From positions 310,001 to 374,000 of the forward strand of contig JBKBHA010000004.1 of assembly GCA_046297935.1 (NCBI GenBank): a stretch of 64,000 nt of DNA. The letters run 5' to 3'. The DNA is from CAYMZZ01 sp046297935. Lineage in GTDB: Bacteria > Bacteroidota > Bacteroidia > Chitinophagales > Chitinophagaceae. Each line of letters opens with the position of its first letter. Position 1 is the stretch's first letter. The translations under genes were made by a program, and so were the position numbers. This document shows positions 46,245 to 55,663 of the stretch, piece after piece. A model generated the notes under the pieces. The model had not been told where the DNA came from and did not search any database. It worked only from the letters and a program-made list of their open reading frames with translations.

Positions 46245-48374
46245 TTGGAAGTACGGAAAGACATACTATGGCGAGTATACCTCAGTTTTCTGGGTATGGT
46301 AGCTGTGATCCTGCTGATCCTGGGTAAGGCATTCTATATTCAACGGGTAGAGGGCGCACACTGGCGTAGCATGAGCGACAGCCTTCACCAGCGGATTGTG
46401 GAGCTGGATGCTGAGCGCGGCACCATCTACAGCGAAGACGGACAGATGCTCAGTACTTCCATGCCTCAGTTTGATATTTACATGGATTTTCTGGCGGACG
46501 GACTTCGCGACAAAAACGGAAAAATATTCAGCGAACATATCGACTCCTTTACTATAACCATGTCGCGTTATTTTGGCGACAAATCGGCTGCGCAATACAA
46601 AACGGAGTTGCAGCAACAGTATAAAAAGAAGCGTCGGTACTATTTGTTGAAGAAGAAGATTTCCTTTGAAGACTATAAAGCATTTCGCGACTTTCCACTG
46701 GTTCGCCTTGGCCGAAACAAGAGCGGCATCATTGTAGAAGAAAGCAGTAAACGCATTTCGCCATTTGGTCTGTTGGCCAACCGTACTATCGGGCTGTCCC
46801 GCGAATTTATTGCCAGCAACGGTAAAGTGAAGAAACAGAATGTAGGGCTTGAAATGTCGTACGATAGTCTGCTTACAGGTGTAAAAGGTCAGCGTTTGGT
46901 TCGTTATGCCTCAGGTGGCGCCATTCCGGTTGACGGGTTTCAGATTGAACCGGAAAACGGAAAGGATATTCACACCACTATTGATGTCAATATCCAGGAC
47001 ATTGTGCAAACAGCACTGCTTCGGCAAATGGAAGAAAGCCAGTCGCTGTACGGAACATGTATTGTGATGGAGACCAGTACGGGCAAAATCAAAGCGATTG
47101 CCAACCTGGGTCGCCGCCCTGATGGTTCTTACTGGGAAGATGATAACTATGCACTTCGCGTAACGGAGCCAGGCAGCACCCTTAAGTTGGTTACTCTGAT
47201 GGCTGCACTCGAGGAAGGTAATACCAAACTGGATGATTTAGTGGAAGTGGGTACTGCCGGGCGAATGCAGGTGGGCAACAGGATCGTAAATGATGCAGAA
47301 CGATACGCCAAACCTATTCAATCAGTGAAAGAATGCTTCGCCCACAGTTCCAATGTGGGGATGAGCAAAATAGCTTATGCCGCTTTTCAGAAAAATCCAA
47401 AAGAATTTGGCGACTATCTGAAAAAATATCACATGCTCGAGAAAGCGCCGGTTGACCTGTCGTATCTGCCCAGTCCACGAATGGCACCGCTAGATAAGAA
47501 CAAGGGCGGCGTAATGAATCTGATCACAATGAGTTTCGGGTACGCTGTACAGGTAAGCCCGTTACATACACTGATGTTGTACAATGCTATAGCCAACAAC
47601 GGCCGCATGATGAAGCCTTACCTCGTGAACAGCGTAAGGCAGGATGGAGTGATTGTAAGGCAGTTTGAGCCCACCGCACTCGAAGAACAAATAGTGAGCA
47701 AGGATATTGTTCAATCAGCGCGTGAATGTATGGAAGCTGTGGTAACCGAAGGAACGGCACAGGCCGTCTTCAAGGGTATGACATTTCCTGTAGCAGGCAA
47801 AACGGGAACAGCGCATGTAAAGGATGCCGGTTATGAATATTCAGATGGAGTATACCAGGCTTCATTTGTAGGTTATTTCCCCGCCAATGAGCCAAAGTAT
47901 TCCTGTATCGTCGTGATTCGTTCCCGCCCACATGCACCCATCCATTATGGTGGTACGCTGGCAGGTCCGGTATTTCGTGAAGTAGCCAGCCGACTGTATG
48001 CGCTTTATGTGCATCCCAAACTGCCGGCCCCACTGCAAATTTCAACAGACAGCAGTAGTTATTTCTATGCAGGTCAACTCGAAGGCCTTCGGAAGATATA
48101 TTCAGCGCTGGGTATGAATGTAACCGATTCGGCTGCTGATGCCAATTACGCATCTGTCCGATATCGTCAACAGGCAGTGATGTCTCCAATGCCGGTAAAA
48201 TCGCCGGTAATGCCGGACTTGAAAGGCATGGGACTGAGAGATGCTTTGTTTTTATTGGAAACGCTGGGTGCTAAAGTATCTGTTCGTGGTAAAGGGAGGG
48301 TTATTCAACAATCTGTTCCTACCGGAACAGCTATGTCGAAAGGGACACCGGTTGCAATTGAATTAGGAATATAA
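46245..48374 (+). CDS. ftsI: Penicillin-binding protein FtsI/PBP3-like with PASTA domain
   Basis: 709 residues. TTG start: an in-frame TGA at 46239-46241 excludes any start further up, and MEVRKDILWRVYLSFLG is the expected opening. A membrane helix is at about 11-30. The transpeptidase motifs are STLK (Ser311), SSN (368-370) and KTG (519-521). A C-terminal PASTA domain begins near MPDLKGMGLRDALFLL. It crosslinks septal peptidoglycan. Confidence 0.95.
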   Translation: MEVRKDILWRVYLSFLGMVAVILLILGKAFYIQRVEGAHWRSMSDSLHQRIVELDAERGTIYSEDGQMLSTSMPQFDIYMDFLADGLRDKNGKIFSEHIDSFTITMSRYFGDKSAAQYKTELQQQYKKKRRYYLLKKKISFEDYKAFRDFPLVRLGRNKSGIIVEESSKRISPFGLLANRTIGLSREFIASNGKVKKQNVGLEMSYDSLLTGVKGQRLVRYASGGAIPVDGFQIEPENGKDIHTTIDVNIQDIVQTALLRQMEESQSLYGTCIVMETSTGKIKAIANLGRRPDGSYWEDDNYALRVTEPGSTLKLVTLMAALEEGNTKLDDLVEVGTAGRMQVGNRIVNDAERYAKPIQSVKECFAHSSNVGMSKIAYAAFQKNPKEFGDYLKKYHMLEKAPVDLSYLPSPRMAPLDKNKGGVMNLITMSFGYAVQVSPLHTLMLYNAIANNGRMMKPYLVNSVRQDGVIVRQFEPTALEEQIVSKDIVQSARECMEAVVTEGTAQAVFKGMTFPVAGKTGTAHVKDAGYEYSDGVYQASFVGYFPANEPKYSCIVVIRSRPHAPIHYGGTLAGPVFREVASRLYALYVHPKLPAPLQISTDSSSYFYAGQLEGLRKIYSALGMNVTDSAADANYASVRYRQQAVMSPMPVKSPVMPDLKGMGLRDALFLLETLGAKVSVRGKGRVIQQSVPTGTAMSKGTPVAIELGI

Positions 48375-48391
48375 ATTAAAAGAATACGGGC

Positions 48392-49858
48392 TTGCTGTTG
48401 TTGAGTGAAATATTGTATAAGGTGGCTATCCGCTCGGTGTTGGGAAGTACTGATCAGGTGATGACTGATGTACAGACGGATTCGAGGAAGATAACGGCGG
48501 GCGCCCTGTTTGTAGCGGTGAAAGGTGTTGGTTCGGATGGGCATGATTTTATAAAGTCGGCCATTGCAAACGGTGCGAAAGCGGTGGTTTGTGAGAGAAT
48601 ACCTGAGCAGACAGAGTCCGATATCGTGTATGTAGAGGTTAAAAACAGTGCAGAAGCAGCAGCTTTTATCGCACACAATTTTTTCGGGCAACCGTCTGAG
48701 AAAATAAAACTGGTAGGTGTGACGGGTACTAATGGTAAAACAACCATCGCCACCCTGCTTTACAAGCTCTTTACATCGTTGGGGTATCCGGCCGGCCTGA
48801 TCAGTACGGTCGAGAACCGAATTGGAAACCAGGTGTTGCCGGCAACACATACCACGCCCGATGCGGTTTCTCTCAATCGCCTTTTGCGCGATATGGTGGA
48901 AGCAGGATGCTCGCATGTGTTTATGGAAGTAAGCTCGCATGCATTGCACCAGCACCGGGTAACAGCATTGAAGTTTACGGGTGCACTGTTCAGCAATATC
49001 ACACATGATCACCTGGACTATCATCAAACTTTTGATGAATACATCCGCGTGAAGAAAAGCTTCTTTGATGGGTTAGATGCTGCTGCTTTTGCAGTGAGTA
49101 ATGCGGACGACAAGCGAGGCGCTGTGATGCTGCAGAATACGGACGCGCGCAAGTATTTCTACAGCCTTCGCACGCTGGCTGATTTCAAAGGCAAAATACT
49201 GGAGAATACGTTGGCCGGGCTGCAGATGACCATCAATGATCAGGAAGTACACTTTCGAATGATCGGCGAGTTTAATGCATATAATCTGCTGGCAGTATAC
49301 AGCGCAGCGATCTGCCTGGGTGAAGAGCGACAGGAAGTTTTATTAAAGCTCAGCCAGTTGACCGGAGCGGAAGGGCGATTTGATTATGTGCTGTCGGAAA
49401 AAGATCATGTGATGGCGATCGTAGATTATGCTCATACACCTGATGCACTCCTGAACGTGTTGTTTACGATACAGAAGTTGAGGCGCGGACAGGAACAGGT
49501 GATAACCGTTGTAGGCTGTGGAGGAGATCGAGATAAGACCAAGCGCCCGATTATGGCTGCAGCTGCCTGCGAACATAGCGATCGCGCTATTCTGACCAGT
49601 GATAATCCACGGACAGAAGATCCGGCACAGATCATTCGCGATATGGAAGAAGGTCTTCCGCCGGCCGCCAGAAGAAAATACATCAGCATCGTTGACCGGC
49701 GAGAGGCAATCCGGACAGCAGTAATGATGGCCAAACCAAACGATATTTTATTGATAGCAGGTAAAGGACATGAAAAATACCAGGAAATAAATGGAGTGAA
49801 ACACCATTTTGACGATAAAGAGACTGTGTTGGATTTGTTTAAGGAGATGGGAAGATAG
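48392..49858 (+). CDS. murE: UDP-MurNAc-tripeptide synthetase, meso-diaminopimelate-adding
   Basis: 488 residues. An in-frame TAA at 48377 and the lack of ATG require a TTG start (48392, 48398 or 48401). The ATP-binding loop GTNGKTT starts at about residue 112. SDNPRTEDP (DNPR near 404-407) marks meso-DAP specificity. It adds the third amino acid of the stem peptide. Confidence 0.96.
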   Translation: MLLLSEILYKVAIRSVLGSTDQVMTDVQTDSRKITAGALFVAVKGVGSDGHDFIKSAIANGAKAVVCERIPEQTESDIVYVEVKNSAEAAAFIAHNFFGQPSEKIKLVGVTGTNGKTTIATLLYKLFTSLGYPAGLISTVENRIGNQVLPATHTTPDAVSLNRLLRDMVEAGCSHVFMEVSSHALHQHRVTALKFTGALFSNITHDHLDYHQTFDEYIRVKKSFFDGLDAAAFAVSNADDKRGAVMLQNTDARKYFYSLRTLADFKGKILENTLAGLQMTINDQEVHFRMIGEFNAYNLLAVYSAAICLGEERQEVLLKLSQLTGAEGRFDYVLSEKDHVMAIVDYAHTPDALLNVLFTIQKLRRGQEQVITVVGCGGDRDKTKRPIMAAAACEHSDRAILTSDNPRTEDPAQIIRDMEEGLPPAARRKYISIVDRREAIRTAVMMAKPNDILLIAGKGHEKYQEINGVKHHFDDKETVLDLFKEMGR

Positions 49859-49914
49859 CAGAGGATTAAGCAAAGGATTAAACGTTAACAGAAAAAAGTT
49901 AAAACAAGAACGAA

Positions 49915-51192
49915 ATGCTATATCACCTTTTTGAGTGGTTTGATAAGCAGGGCATCGACTTCCCGGGAAGCGAGCTCTATCGCTTCATCTCCTTCAGGGT
50001 GTTGCTGGCTATTTTGTTGTCGCTCACCATCACCCTCATCTATGGCCGCAGATTAATCAATATCCTGCGGAACAAGCTGGTTGGAGAATCGGTGCGCGAT
50101 TTGGGATTGGCTGGTGAGCAACAGAAGAAAGGGACGCCAACCATGGGTGGTATCATCATCATACTTGGGATCATTATTCCTACCCTGTTATTCGCACGCC
50201 TTGATACCATTTACATCATATTGATGTTGATTGCCACTGTATGGCTCGGCATCATAGGATTTGTGGATGATTACCTGAAACTGCGTGCCAAGCGACTGGC
50301 ACAGCAACAGGGTGCTGCCTATAAAAAGGGAGATAAGGACGGGCTGGCCGGCTGGTTCAAAATATTGGGACAGGTAGGTCTGGGAATTCTGGTGGGTGCT
50401 GTACTCTATTTTCATCCGGAAGTAAAAATCTGGCGCGAGTATCAGGGAACACCGAGAAGCGGTGACAGCAGTGTCATCACACGCCAGGTAAACGGTCAAA
50501 CCAAGCATTTTGTTGAAACGAAAGAAGCTATTACAACTATACCGTTTGTAAAAGATCATGAATTCAACTATTCAAAACTGTTGCCGGAAAGCTGGCGTGG
50601 ATATACCTGGCTGCTCTATATACTGGTAGTGATCTTTATCATCACCGCCGTATCGAATGGAGCCAATATAACAGATGGGCTGGATGGACTGGCAACGGGA
50701 ACATCGGCATTGATTGGTGTGTGTTTGGGCATATTCGCTTATGCCAGTGGTAGTTTTGTGTTTGCTGACTATCTCAATATAATGTACATCCCCGAGCTGG
50801 GCGAGCTGAGTATATTCATTGCTGCCATGATCGGTGCCTGTGTTGGATTTTTATGGTACAATTCCTATCCCGCACAGGTATTCATGGGCGATACAGGTAG
50901 TTTGACACTCGGAGGAATAATCGCAGCCATCGCGATCATTGTACATAAAGAACTGTTGATTCCCATTTTCTGTGGTGTTTTCCTGGTGGAAAATTTGAGT
51001 GTAATGATTCAGGTAACTTATTTCAAGTATACCAAGAAGAAATATGGTGTGGGTCGCCGGGTATTCTTAATGAGTCCCCTGCATCACCACTATCAGAAAA
51101 AAGGATACCATGAAGCCAAAATAGTAACGAGATTCTGGATTGTGACGGTCTTATTTGTACTGTTTAGCATAGCAACGTTGAAACTGAGATAA
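49915..51192 (+). CDS. mraY: Phospho-N-acetylmuramoyl-pentapeptide transferase
   Basis: 425 residues, about ten membrane helices. Motifs: KKGTPTMGGI, GFVDDYLK, NITDGLDGLA, FMGDTGSL and SPLHHHYQKKGY. A hydrophilic insert of about 60 residues (roughly 175-235) between helices is typical of Bacteroidota MraY. It makes lipid I. Confidence 0.97.
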   Translation: MLYHLFEWFDKQGIDFPGSELYRFISFRVLLAILLSLTITLIYGRRLINILRNKLVGESVRDLGLAGEQQKKGTPTMGGIIIILGIIIPTLLFARLDTIYIILMLIATVWLGIIGFVDDYLKLRAKRLAQQQGAAYKKGDKDGLAGWFKILGQVGLGILVGAVLYFHPEVKIWREYQGTPRSGDSSVITRQVNGQTKHFVETKEAITTIPFVKDHEFNYSKLLPESWRGYTWLLYILVVIFIITAVSNGANITDGLDGLATGTSALIGVCLGIFAYASGSFVFADYLNIMYIPELGELSIFIAAMIGACVGFLWYNSYPAQVFMGDTGSLTLGGIIAAIAIIVHKELLIPIFCGVFLVENLSVMIQVTYFKYTKKKYGVGRRVFLMSPLHHHYQKKGYHEAKIVTRFWIVTVLFVLFSIATLKLR

Positions 51193-51357
51193 TAGAAAGG
51201 AATTGATTGGCGGCCTCCGGGTCGCGAGAAAGGAATGCCTGAAAAACCGCCCTTCCACCGTCCGTACCGAATGGAGACTGACTCTGATGAATGAATTGTG
51301 GTGCATTACCAAAACCCAAGCTTGTGAAGAACCTTTTTTCCGTACGCCTTTATCATT

Positions 51358-52695
51358 ATGCGTAAACGACTCGTCATATTGGGTGGTGGAGAAAGTGGTG
51401 TTGGTGCCGCCATTCTCGGAAAAAAAGAGGATTACCAGGTTTTGGTAGTCGACCAGGGTTCTTTGAAAGTTCAGTATCGGGAGGAATTGCTGCAACGGCA
51501 GATCGATTTTTTGGAAGGAGAAGCCGGCCTGAGTGCCGCTCTGGAAGCAGATGAGGTTATGAAGAGCCCCGGCATACCTGAAAAAAATGAATGGGTGAAG
51601 GCGATTCGGGCAAGGGGTATACCGGTGATTAGTGAAATAGAATTGGCTTACCGCCACAAGGGTAACAGCAAGATTATTGCCATCACAGGCAGCAATGGAA
51701 AAACGACAACCACCGCCCTGACCTGGCATATATGCCAGAAAGGAGGAATCGATGCAGCGCTGGTAGGTAATATCGGCTTTTCGTTTGCGAGGCAGGTTGC
51801 TGAAGATCCAAAGCCCTTGTATGTGGCAGAAATAAGCAGCTTTCAACTCGACGATATCGTGACTTTCCGACCCGATATCGCGATACTGACCAATATCACG
51901 GAAGACCATCTGGATCGCTATGAATACAAATTTGAAAACTATATCCATAGCAAATTCAGAATAATAGAAAATCAGACGCGCGATGATCAATTCATTTATT
52001 GCGCCGACGATCCGGTAACGATTCAATACCTAAACCAATTTGAGATACTCGCTAAACAACTGCCAATTAGCATGAAAACAGACACAAACGGTGCATTTAT
52101 TAAAGACGGGGACATGTACATCAGAACGGGCGAGGAATTTTCCAGCATGAGCGTATATGATTTTGCGCTGAAAGGAAAGCATAATCAGTACAATACCATG
52201 GCAGCCAGCCTGGCGGCCGCTCAAATGGATATCCGCAAGGAAAAGATTCGGGAAGCTGTGATGGATTTTCATGCACTCGAACACAGGATGGAACCGGTAT
52301 CGACCATCCGCGGTGTAGAATTTGTTAACGACAGCAAGTCGACTAATGTAAACTCTACCTGGTATGCCCTGGAAAGCATGACCAAACCTACGATCCTGAT
52401 CCTGGGTGGAGTTGACAAAGGAAATGACTACGAACTGATTGAAGAACTGGTAAAAGAAAAAGTGAAAGCCATTGTCTGCCTCGGCACCGACAATAGCAAG
52501 ATTCATGCGGCCTTCAATGGCAAAGTGGCCAATATAGTAGATGCCCGATCAGCACTGGAAGCCGTGCAGGCGTCATTTCAACTGGCAGCAAAAGGTGATG
52601 TGGTATTGTTGAGCCCCGCCTGCGCCAGTTTTGATTTATTCAAAAACTATGAAGACCGCGGCGCACAGTTCAAGCGTGCGGTGCGGGAGCTTTGA
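51358..52695 (+). CDS. murD: UDP-N-acetylmuramoylalanine--D-glutamate ligase
   Basis: 445 residues. N-terminal Rossmann-like ILGGGESGVGAA, ATP loop ITGSNGKTTTTAL, VAEISSFQLD, EDHLDRYE, HRMEPVSTIRGVEFVNDSKSTN and LLSPACASFDLF. Its C-terminus VREL is followed by a TGA that begins a purine-rich array. The 165-bp gap before it holds no clear gene. Confidence 0.97.
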   Translation: MRKRLVILGGGESGVGAAILGKKEDYQVLVVDQGSLKVQYREELLQRQIDFLEGEAGLSAALEADEVMKSPGIPEKNEWVKAIRARGIPVISEIELAYRHKGNSKIIAITGSNGKTTTTALTWHICQKGGIDAALVGNIGFSFARQVAEDPKPLYVAEISSFQLDDIVTFRPDIAILTNITEDHLDRYEYKFENYIHSKFRIIENQTRDDQFIYCADDPVTIQYLNQFEILAKQLPISMKTDTNGAFIKDGDMYIRTGEEFSSMSVYDFALKGKHNQYNTMAASLAAAQMDIRKEKIREAVMDFHALEHRMEPVSTIRGVEFVNDSKSTNVNSTWYALESMTKPTILILGGVDKGNDYELIEELVKEKVKAIVCLGTDNSKIHAAFNGKVANIVDARSALEAVQASFQLAAKGDVVLLSPACASFDLFKNYEDRGAQFKRAVREL

Positions 52696-52838
52696 GGGGA
52701 GAGGTGAGAGGTGAGAGGTGAAAGGTGAGAGGGGAGAGGTGAAAGGTGAGAGGTGAGAGGTGAGAGGTGAGAGGTGAAAGGTGAAAGGTGAGAGGTGAGA
52801 GGTGAAAGGTGAGAGGTGAGAGGTGAGAGGGAAGTGGG
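52693..52838 (+). repeat. G/A-rich 7-bp array after murD
   Basis: Starts at the murD TGA and consists of GTGAGAG/GTGAAAG units with occasional GGGAGAG. It is followed to about 52978 by a strongly purine-biased but irregular stretch (for example GGAGAATGAAACAGAAAAGG), possibly a decayed array. Confidence 0.92.
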
Positions 52839-52978
52839 GCAGCTGGATGATTGAATAGTAATAAAATAAAAATGTGCGTCGGGATACGTGGTAAGCGGGA
52901 AATGGAGAATGAAACAGAAAAGGAAACGGAGGGATCGGTGAAAATTGGAAAGAAGGAGAAGGATTGAGCGTGATACCA

Positions 52979-53037
52979 CTCACCTCTCCCCTCTCACCTC
53001 TCACCTTTCACCTCTCACGTTTCACGTTTCACGTCTC
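52979..53037 (-). repeat. C/T-rich array just upstream of ftsW
   Basis: CTCACCTCTCCCCTCTCACC and further CTTTCAC/GTTTCAC/GTCTCAT units, complementary to the murD-side array. They would form a large hairpin in the murD-ftsW transcript. There is no minus-strand gene here, unlike at the convergent junctions. Confidence 0.88.
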
Positions 53038-53066
53038 ATGTTCCTCCTCCGCAAACAACAAAACAT

Positions 53067-54347
53067 TTGGAACTAATAAAAGACATACGATTTCAGGAAC
53101 TCGGCGACAGCCTTAGGCCCCGTCATCTTTTGAGCAAGACAAAAGGTGATAAGGTGATCTGGGCCCTGGTGATCCTATTGGCACTGGTGAGCCTGCTGGC
53201 TGTATACAGTGCAACCAGTTCGTTGGCATATAAACATTACAGGGGCAATACCGAAGTGTATCTGTTCAAGCAGGTAGCGTTCATTGTAATTGGTGTACTG
53301 GTGGTCTATTTCGCGCACCTGGTTAACTATAAAGTGTACTCGAGAGTAGCCACCATATTGTTTTTGATCTGCATTCCGCTTTTGATTTATACGCTGTTTT
53401 TCGGCGTGCGGATGAATGAAGGCAGCCGTTGGATTCGCCTGCCCCTGATCAACATGACCATGCAGACATCCGACCTGGCGAAGCTGGCTTTGTTCATGTA
53501 CCTGGCGCGTTTGCTGAGCCGGAAACAGGATGTAATTAAGGACTTCAAAAAAGGATTTATTCCGGTAATGATTCCGATAGTCATTACCTGTGGCCTTATT
53601 GCACCTGCCAACCTGTCTACAGCCTTATTGCTTTTCGCCAGTTGTATGATGTTGCTTTTTATTGGTCGCGCCAGTATGAAGCATTTGTTGATGGTAATTG
53701 GAGCAGCCCTTATTCCTTTACTCTTTCTGGTGTTGGCTGCGGTAGCCCGACATGGTGCATCGGAAAAAGATAATGATACGGTGGCGGCCAGCTCGAGTTC
53801 TTCAGGTTTGTTTGGAAGGGTGGAAACATGGATTGGAAGAGTTGAAAATTTCATTTACGGAGGCAAAGAAGCCGACAACGATGAAATGTACCAGGTAAAC
53901 CAGGCTAAGATCGCTATTTCGAAAGGTGGTATGTTGGGCATGGGGCCCGGCAAAAGCACAACGCGCGATTACTTGCCGCAGGCTTACAATGATTTTATTT
54001 ATGCCATCATCATTGAAGAGTATGGATTGGCAGGCGGTGCATTCATTGCGTTTATCTATATCGTATTCCTGTATCGATGCATTCGGATATTCAAACGATG
54101 TCCTTTTGCATTTGGCGCTTTCCTGGCGCTTGGGTTGAGTTTCACGCTGGCTATACAGGCTATCGCGAATATGGCAGTTACAGTTAACCTGTTTCCTGTA
54201 ACTGGTGTAACACTTCCACTGGTGAGCATGGGAGGTTCCAGTTTTATTTTCACCTGCCTGGCAATTGGGATTGTGTTAAGTGTGGCCAGGCATAGTGAGA
54301 TGAACGAGAGGGTGAGTGGGGAGAAGGGAGTGGAGAGTGGGGAGTGA
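53067..54347 (+). CDS. ftsW: Lipid II polymerase FtsW (SEDS family)
   Basis: 426 residues with about ten membrane helices. SEDS signatures are GVRMNEGSRWIRLP, MQTSDLAKLALFMYLARLL, LGMGPGKSTTRDYLPQAYNDF and MGGSSFIFTCLAIGIVLSV. No ATG near the start; TTG 53067 or TTG 53130 (ahead of SKTKGDK). The final residues (about VSGEKGVESGE) and the TGA are encoded by a purine-rich repeat array. Confidence 0.95.
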   Translation: MELIKDIRFQELGDSLRPRHLLSKTKGDKVIWALVILLALVSLLAVYSATSSLAYKHYRGNTEVYLFKQVAFIVIGVLVVYFAHLVNYKVYSRVATILFLICIPLLIYTLFFGVRMNEGSRWIRLPLINMTMQTSDLAKLALFMYLARLLSRKQDVIKDFKKGFIPVMIPIVITCGLIAPANLSTALLLFASCMMLLFIGRASMKHLLMVIGAALIPLLFLVLAAVARHGASEKDNDTVAASSSSSGLFGRVETWIGRVENFIYGGKEADNDEMYQVNQAKIAISKGGMLGMGPGKSTTRDYLPQAYNDFIYAIIIEEYGLAGGAFIAFIYIVFLYRCIRIFKRCPFAFGAFLALGLSFTLAIQAIANMAVTVNLFPVTGVTLPLVSMGGSSFIFTCLAIGIVLSVARHSEMNERVSGEKGVESGE

Positions 54348-54452
54348 AGAGTGGGGAGTGAAGAGTGGGGAGTGGAAAGTGGGGAGTGGAGAGTGGGGAG
54401 TGGAGAGTGGGGAGTGGAAAGTGGAAAGTGGAAAGTGGGGAGTGGAAAGTGG
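54300..54452 (+). repeat. G/A-rich 7-bp array across the ftsW end and murG leader
   Basis: Units GTGGAGA, GTGGGGA, GTGGAAA and GTGAAGA. It covers the last codons of ftsW, its TGA (54345-54347) and the murG leader. This variant contains few TGA, so the murG frame stays open through it up to 54316. Confidence 0.92.
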
Positions 54453-54465
54453 TTGGTTTAAAGAA

Positions 54466-55560
54466 ATGAATATGAGCAAAAGGATCATCATAGCGGGTGG
54501 GGGCACGGGTGGACATATATTTCCGGCCATTGCCATTGCCAATGCGTTGAAATCGTTGGATCCTGCAGTTGACATTTTGTTTGTAGGTGCGAAGGGAAAG
54601 ATGGAAATGGAAAAAGTGCCACAGGCAGGTTACAGGATTGAAGGACTTGATATAGCAGGCTTCAATCGAAGCTCTTTGATAAAGAATATTTCGCTGCCTT
54701 TTAAACTGATTAAAAGTTTTTGGCAGGTACGTGATATCATTCGGCGTTTTCAACCACAGGCCGTGATCGGTGTGGGGGGCTATTCAAGCTTTCCTGTATT
54801 GCGATACGCTCAGGCTAAAGGGATTCCGAGTTTTATACACGAATCAAATTCTTTTGCCGGCAAAAGCAATATCCTTCTTGGCAAAAAGGCGACGCGAATA
54901 TATGTAGCCGGCGAGGGGATGGAAAAATTTTTCCCGGCGGAAAAAATGCTTGTAACCGGTAATCCTGTTCGGCAGTCGATTGTGCAGGCCAGACCGGACA
55001 GGCAGGAAGCACTGGCAGGTTTCGGTTTAGATGCTGGCAAGACAACCGTTCTTGTGGTGGGAGGTAGTTTAGGCGCCAGATCCATCAACGAAGCAATTGA
55101 CCAGGGACTTGATCAGCTAATGCAGGCCAACCTTCAATTGATCTGGCAAACAGGTAAACCCTATGGAGAAAAAGCACGGAAGGCAGCAGCAGGAAAAGCT
55201 GGCGTCTGGGTGGGCGAATTCATCACTCAAATGGAGAATGCCTATGCTGCTGCCGACATGGTAGTTGCCCGTTCAGGCGCAATGACAGTCGCCGAACTTA
55301 CTGTTGTAAAAAAGCCCGTTTTGTTCGTACCCTATCCTTTTGCCGCAGAGGACCACCAGACTGTTAATGCACAACAGCTGGTGGAGAAAAAAGCTGCTAT
55401 GCTGGTTAAAGACAGTGAAGCCGCGACGCAGTTGATACCCAAACTGCTGGAGCTCACGAAAGATGCAACCAAATTGGAAGCTATGCGGAACAATATGGCG
55501 ACACTGGGAATAACCGATGCTGATATGCGGGTGGCGCGTGATATAATGCAAAAGTTGTAA
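54466..55560 (+). CDS. murG: Undecaprenyl-PP-MurNAc-pentapeptide N-acetylglucosamine transferase
   Basis: 364 residues from ATG 54466 (a second ATG at 54472 gives MSKRIIIAGGGTGGHIFPA, equally possible). The upstream frame made of the repeat is not considered coding. Motifs: GGGTGGHIFPA, IGVGGYSSFPV, HESNSFAGKSN, VVGGSLGARSIN, ARSGAMTVAEL and FVPYPFAAEDHQTVNA. It converts lipid I to lipid II at the inner membrane. Confidence 0.96.
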   Translation: MNMSKRIIIAGGGTGGHIFPAIAIANALKSLDPAVDILFVGAKGKMEMEKVPQAGYRIEGLDIAGFNRSSLIKNISLPFKLIKSFWQVRDIIRRFQPQAVIGVGGYSSFPVLRYAQAKGIPSFIHESNSFAGKSNILLGKKATRIYVAGEGMEKFFPAEKMLVTGNPVRQSIVQARPDRQEALAGFGLDAGKTTVLVVGGSLGARSINEAIDQGLDQLMQANLQLIWQTGKPYGEKARKAAAGKAGVWVGEFITQMENAYAAADMVVARSGAMTVAELTVVKKPVLFVPYPFAAEDHQTVNAQQLVEKKAAMLVKDSEAATQLIPKLLELTKDATKLEAMRNNMATLGITDADMRVARDIMQKL

Positions 55561-55663
55561 TGGAATGATGTTGAACACGTGGAATAGCAGACGATATTTT
55601 GCAGCTGACACCGCTGAAGAAAAAGGTGGAGCTGCAGAGCACAGCACTTTGAATACTGTCCTT

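Noticed and set aside
51203..51448. 81-residue frame between mraY and murD
   Set aside because: Runs into murD in another frame with no family resemblance or start signal.
52636..53004. Minus-strand frames with the same repeated residues near murD/ftsW
   Set aside because: Same cause; products of the array.
54250..54753. Minus-strand frame rich in Pro/Leu/His and the plus-strand extension of murG to 54316
   Set aside because: Array-derived; murG starts naturally at 54466/54472.
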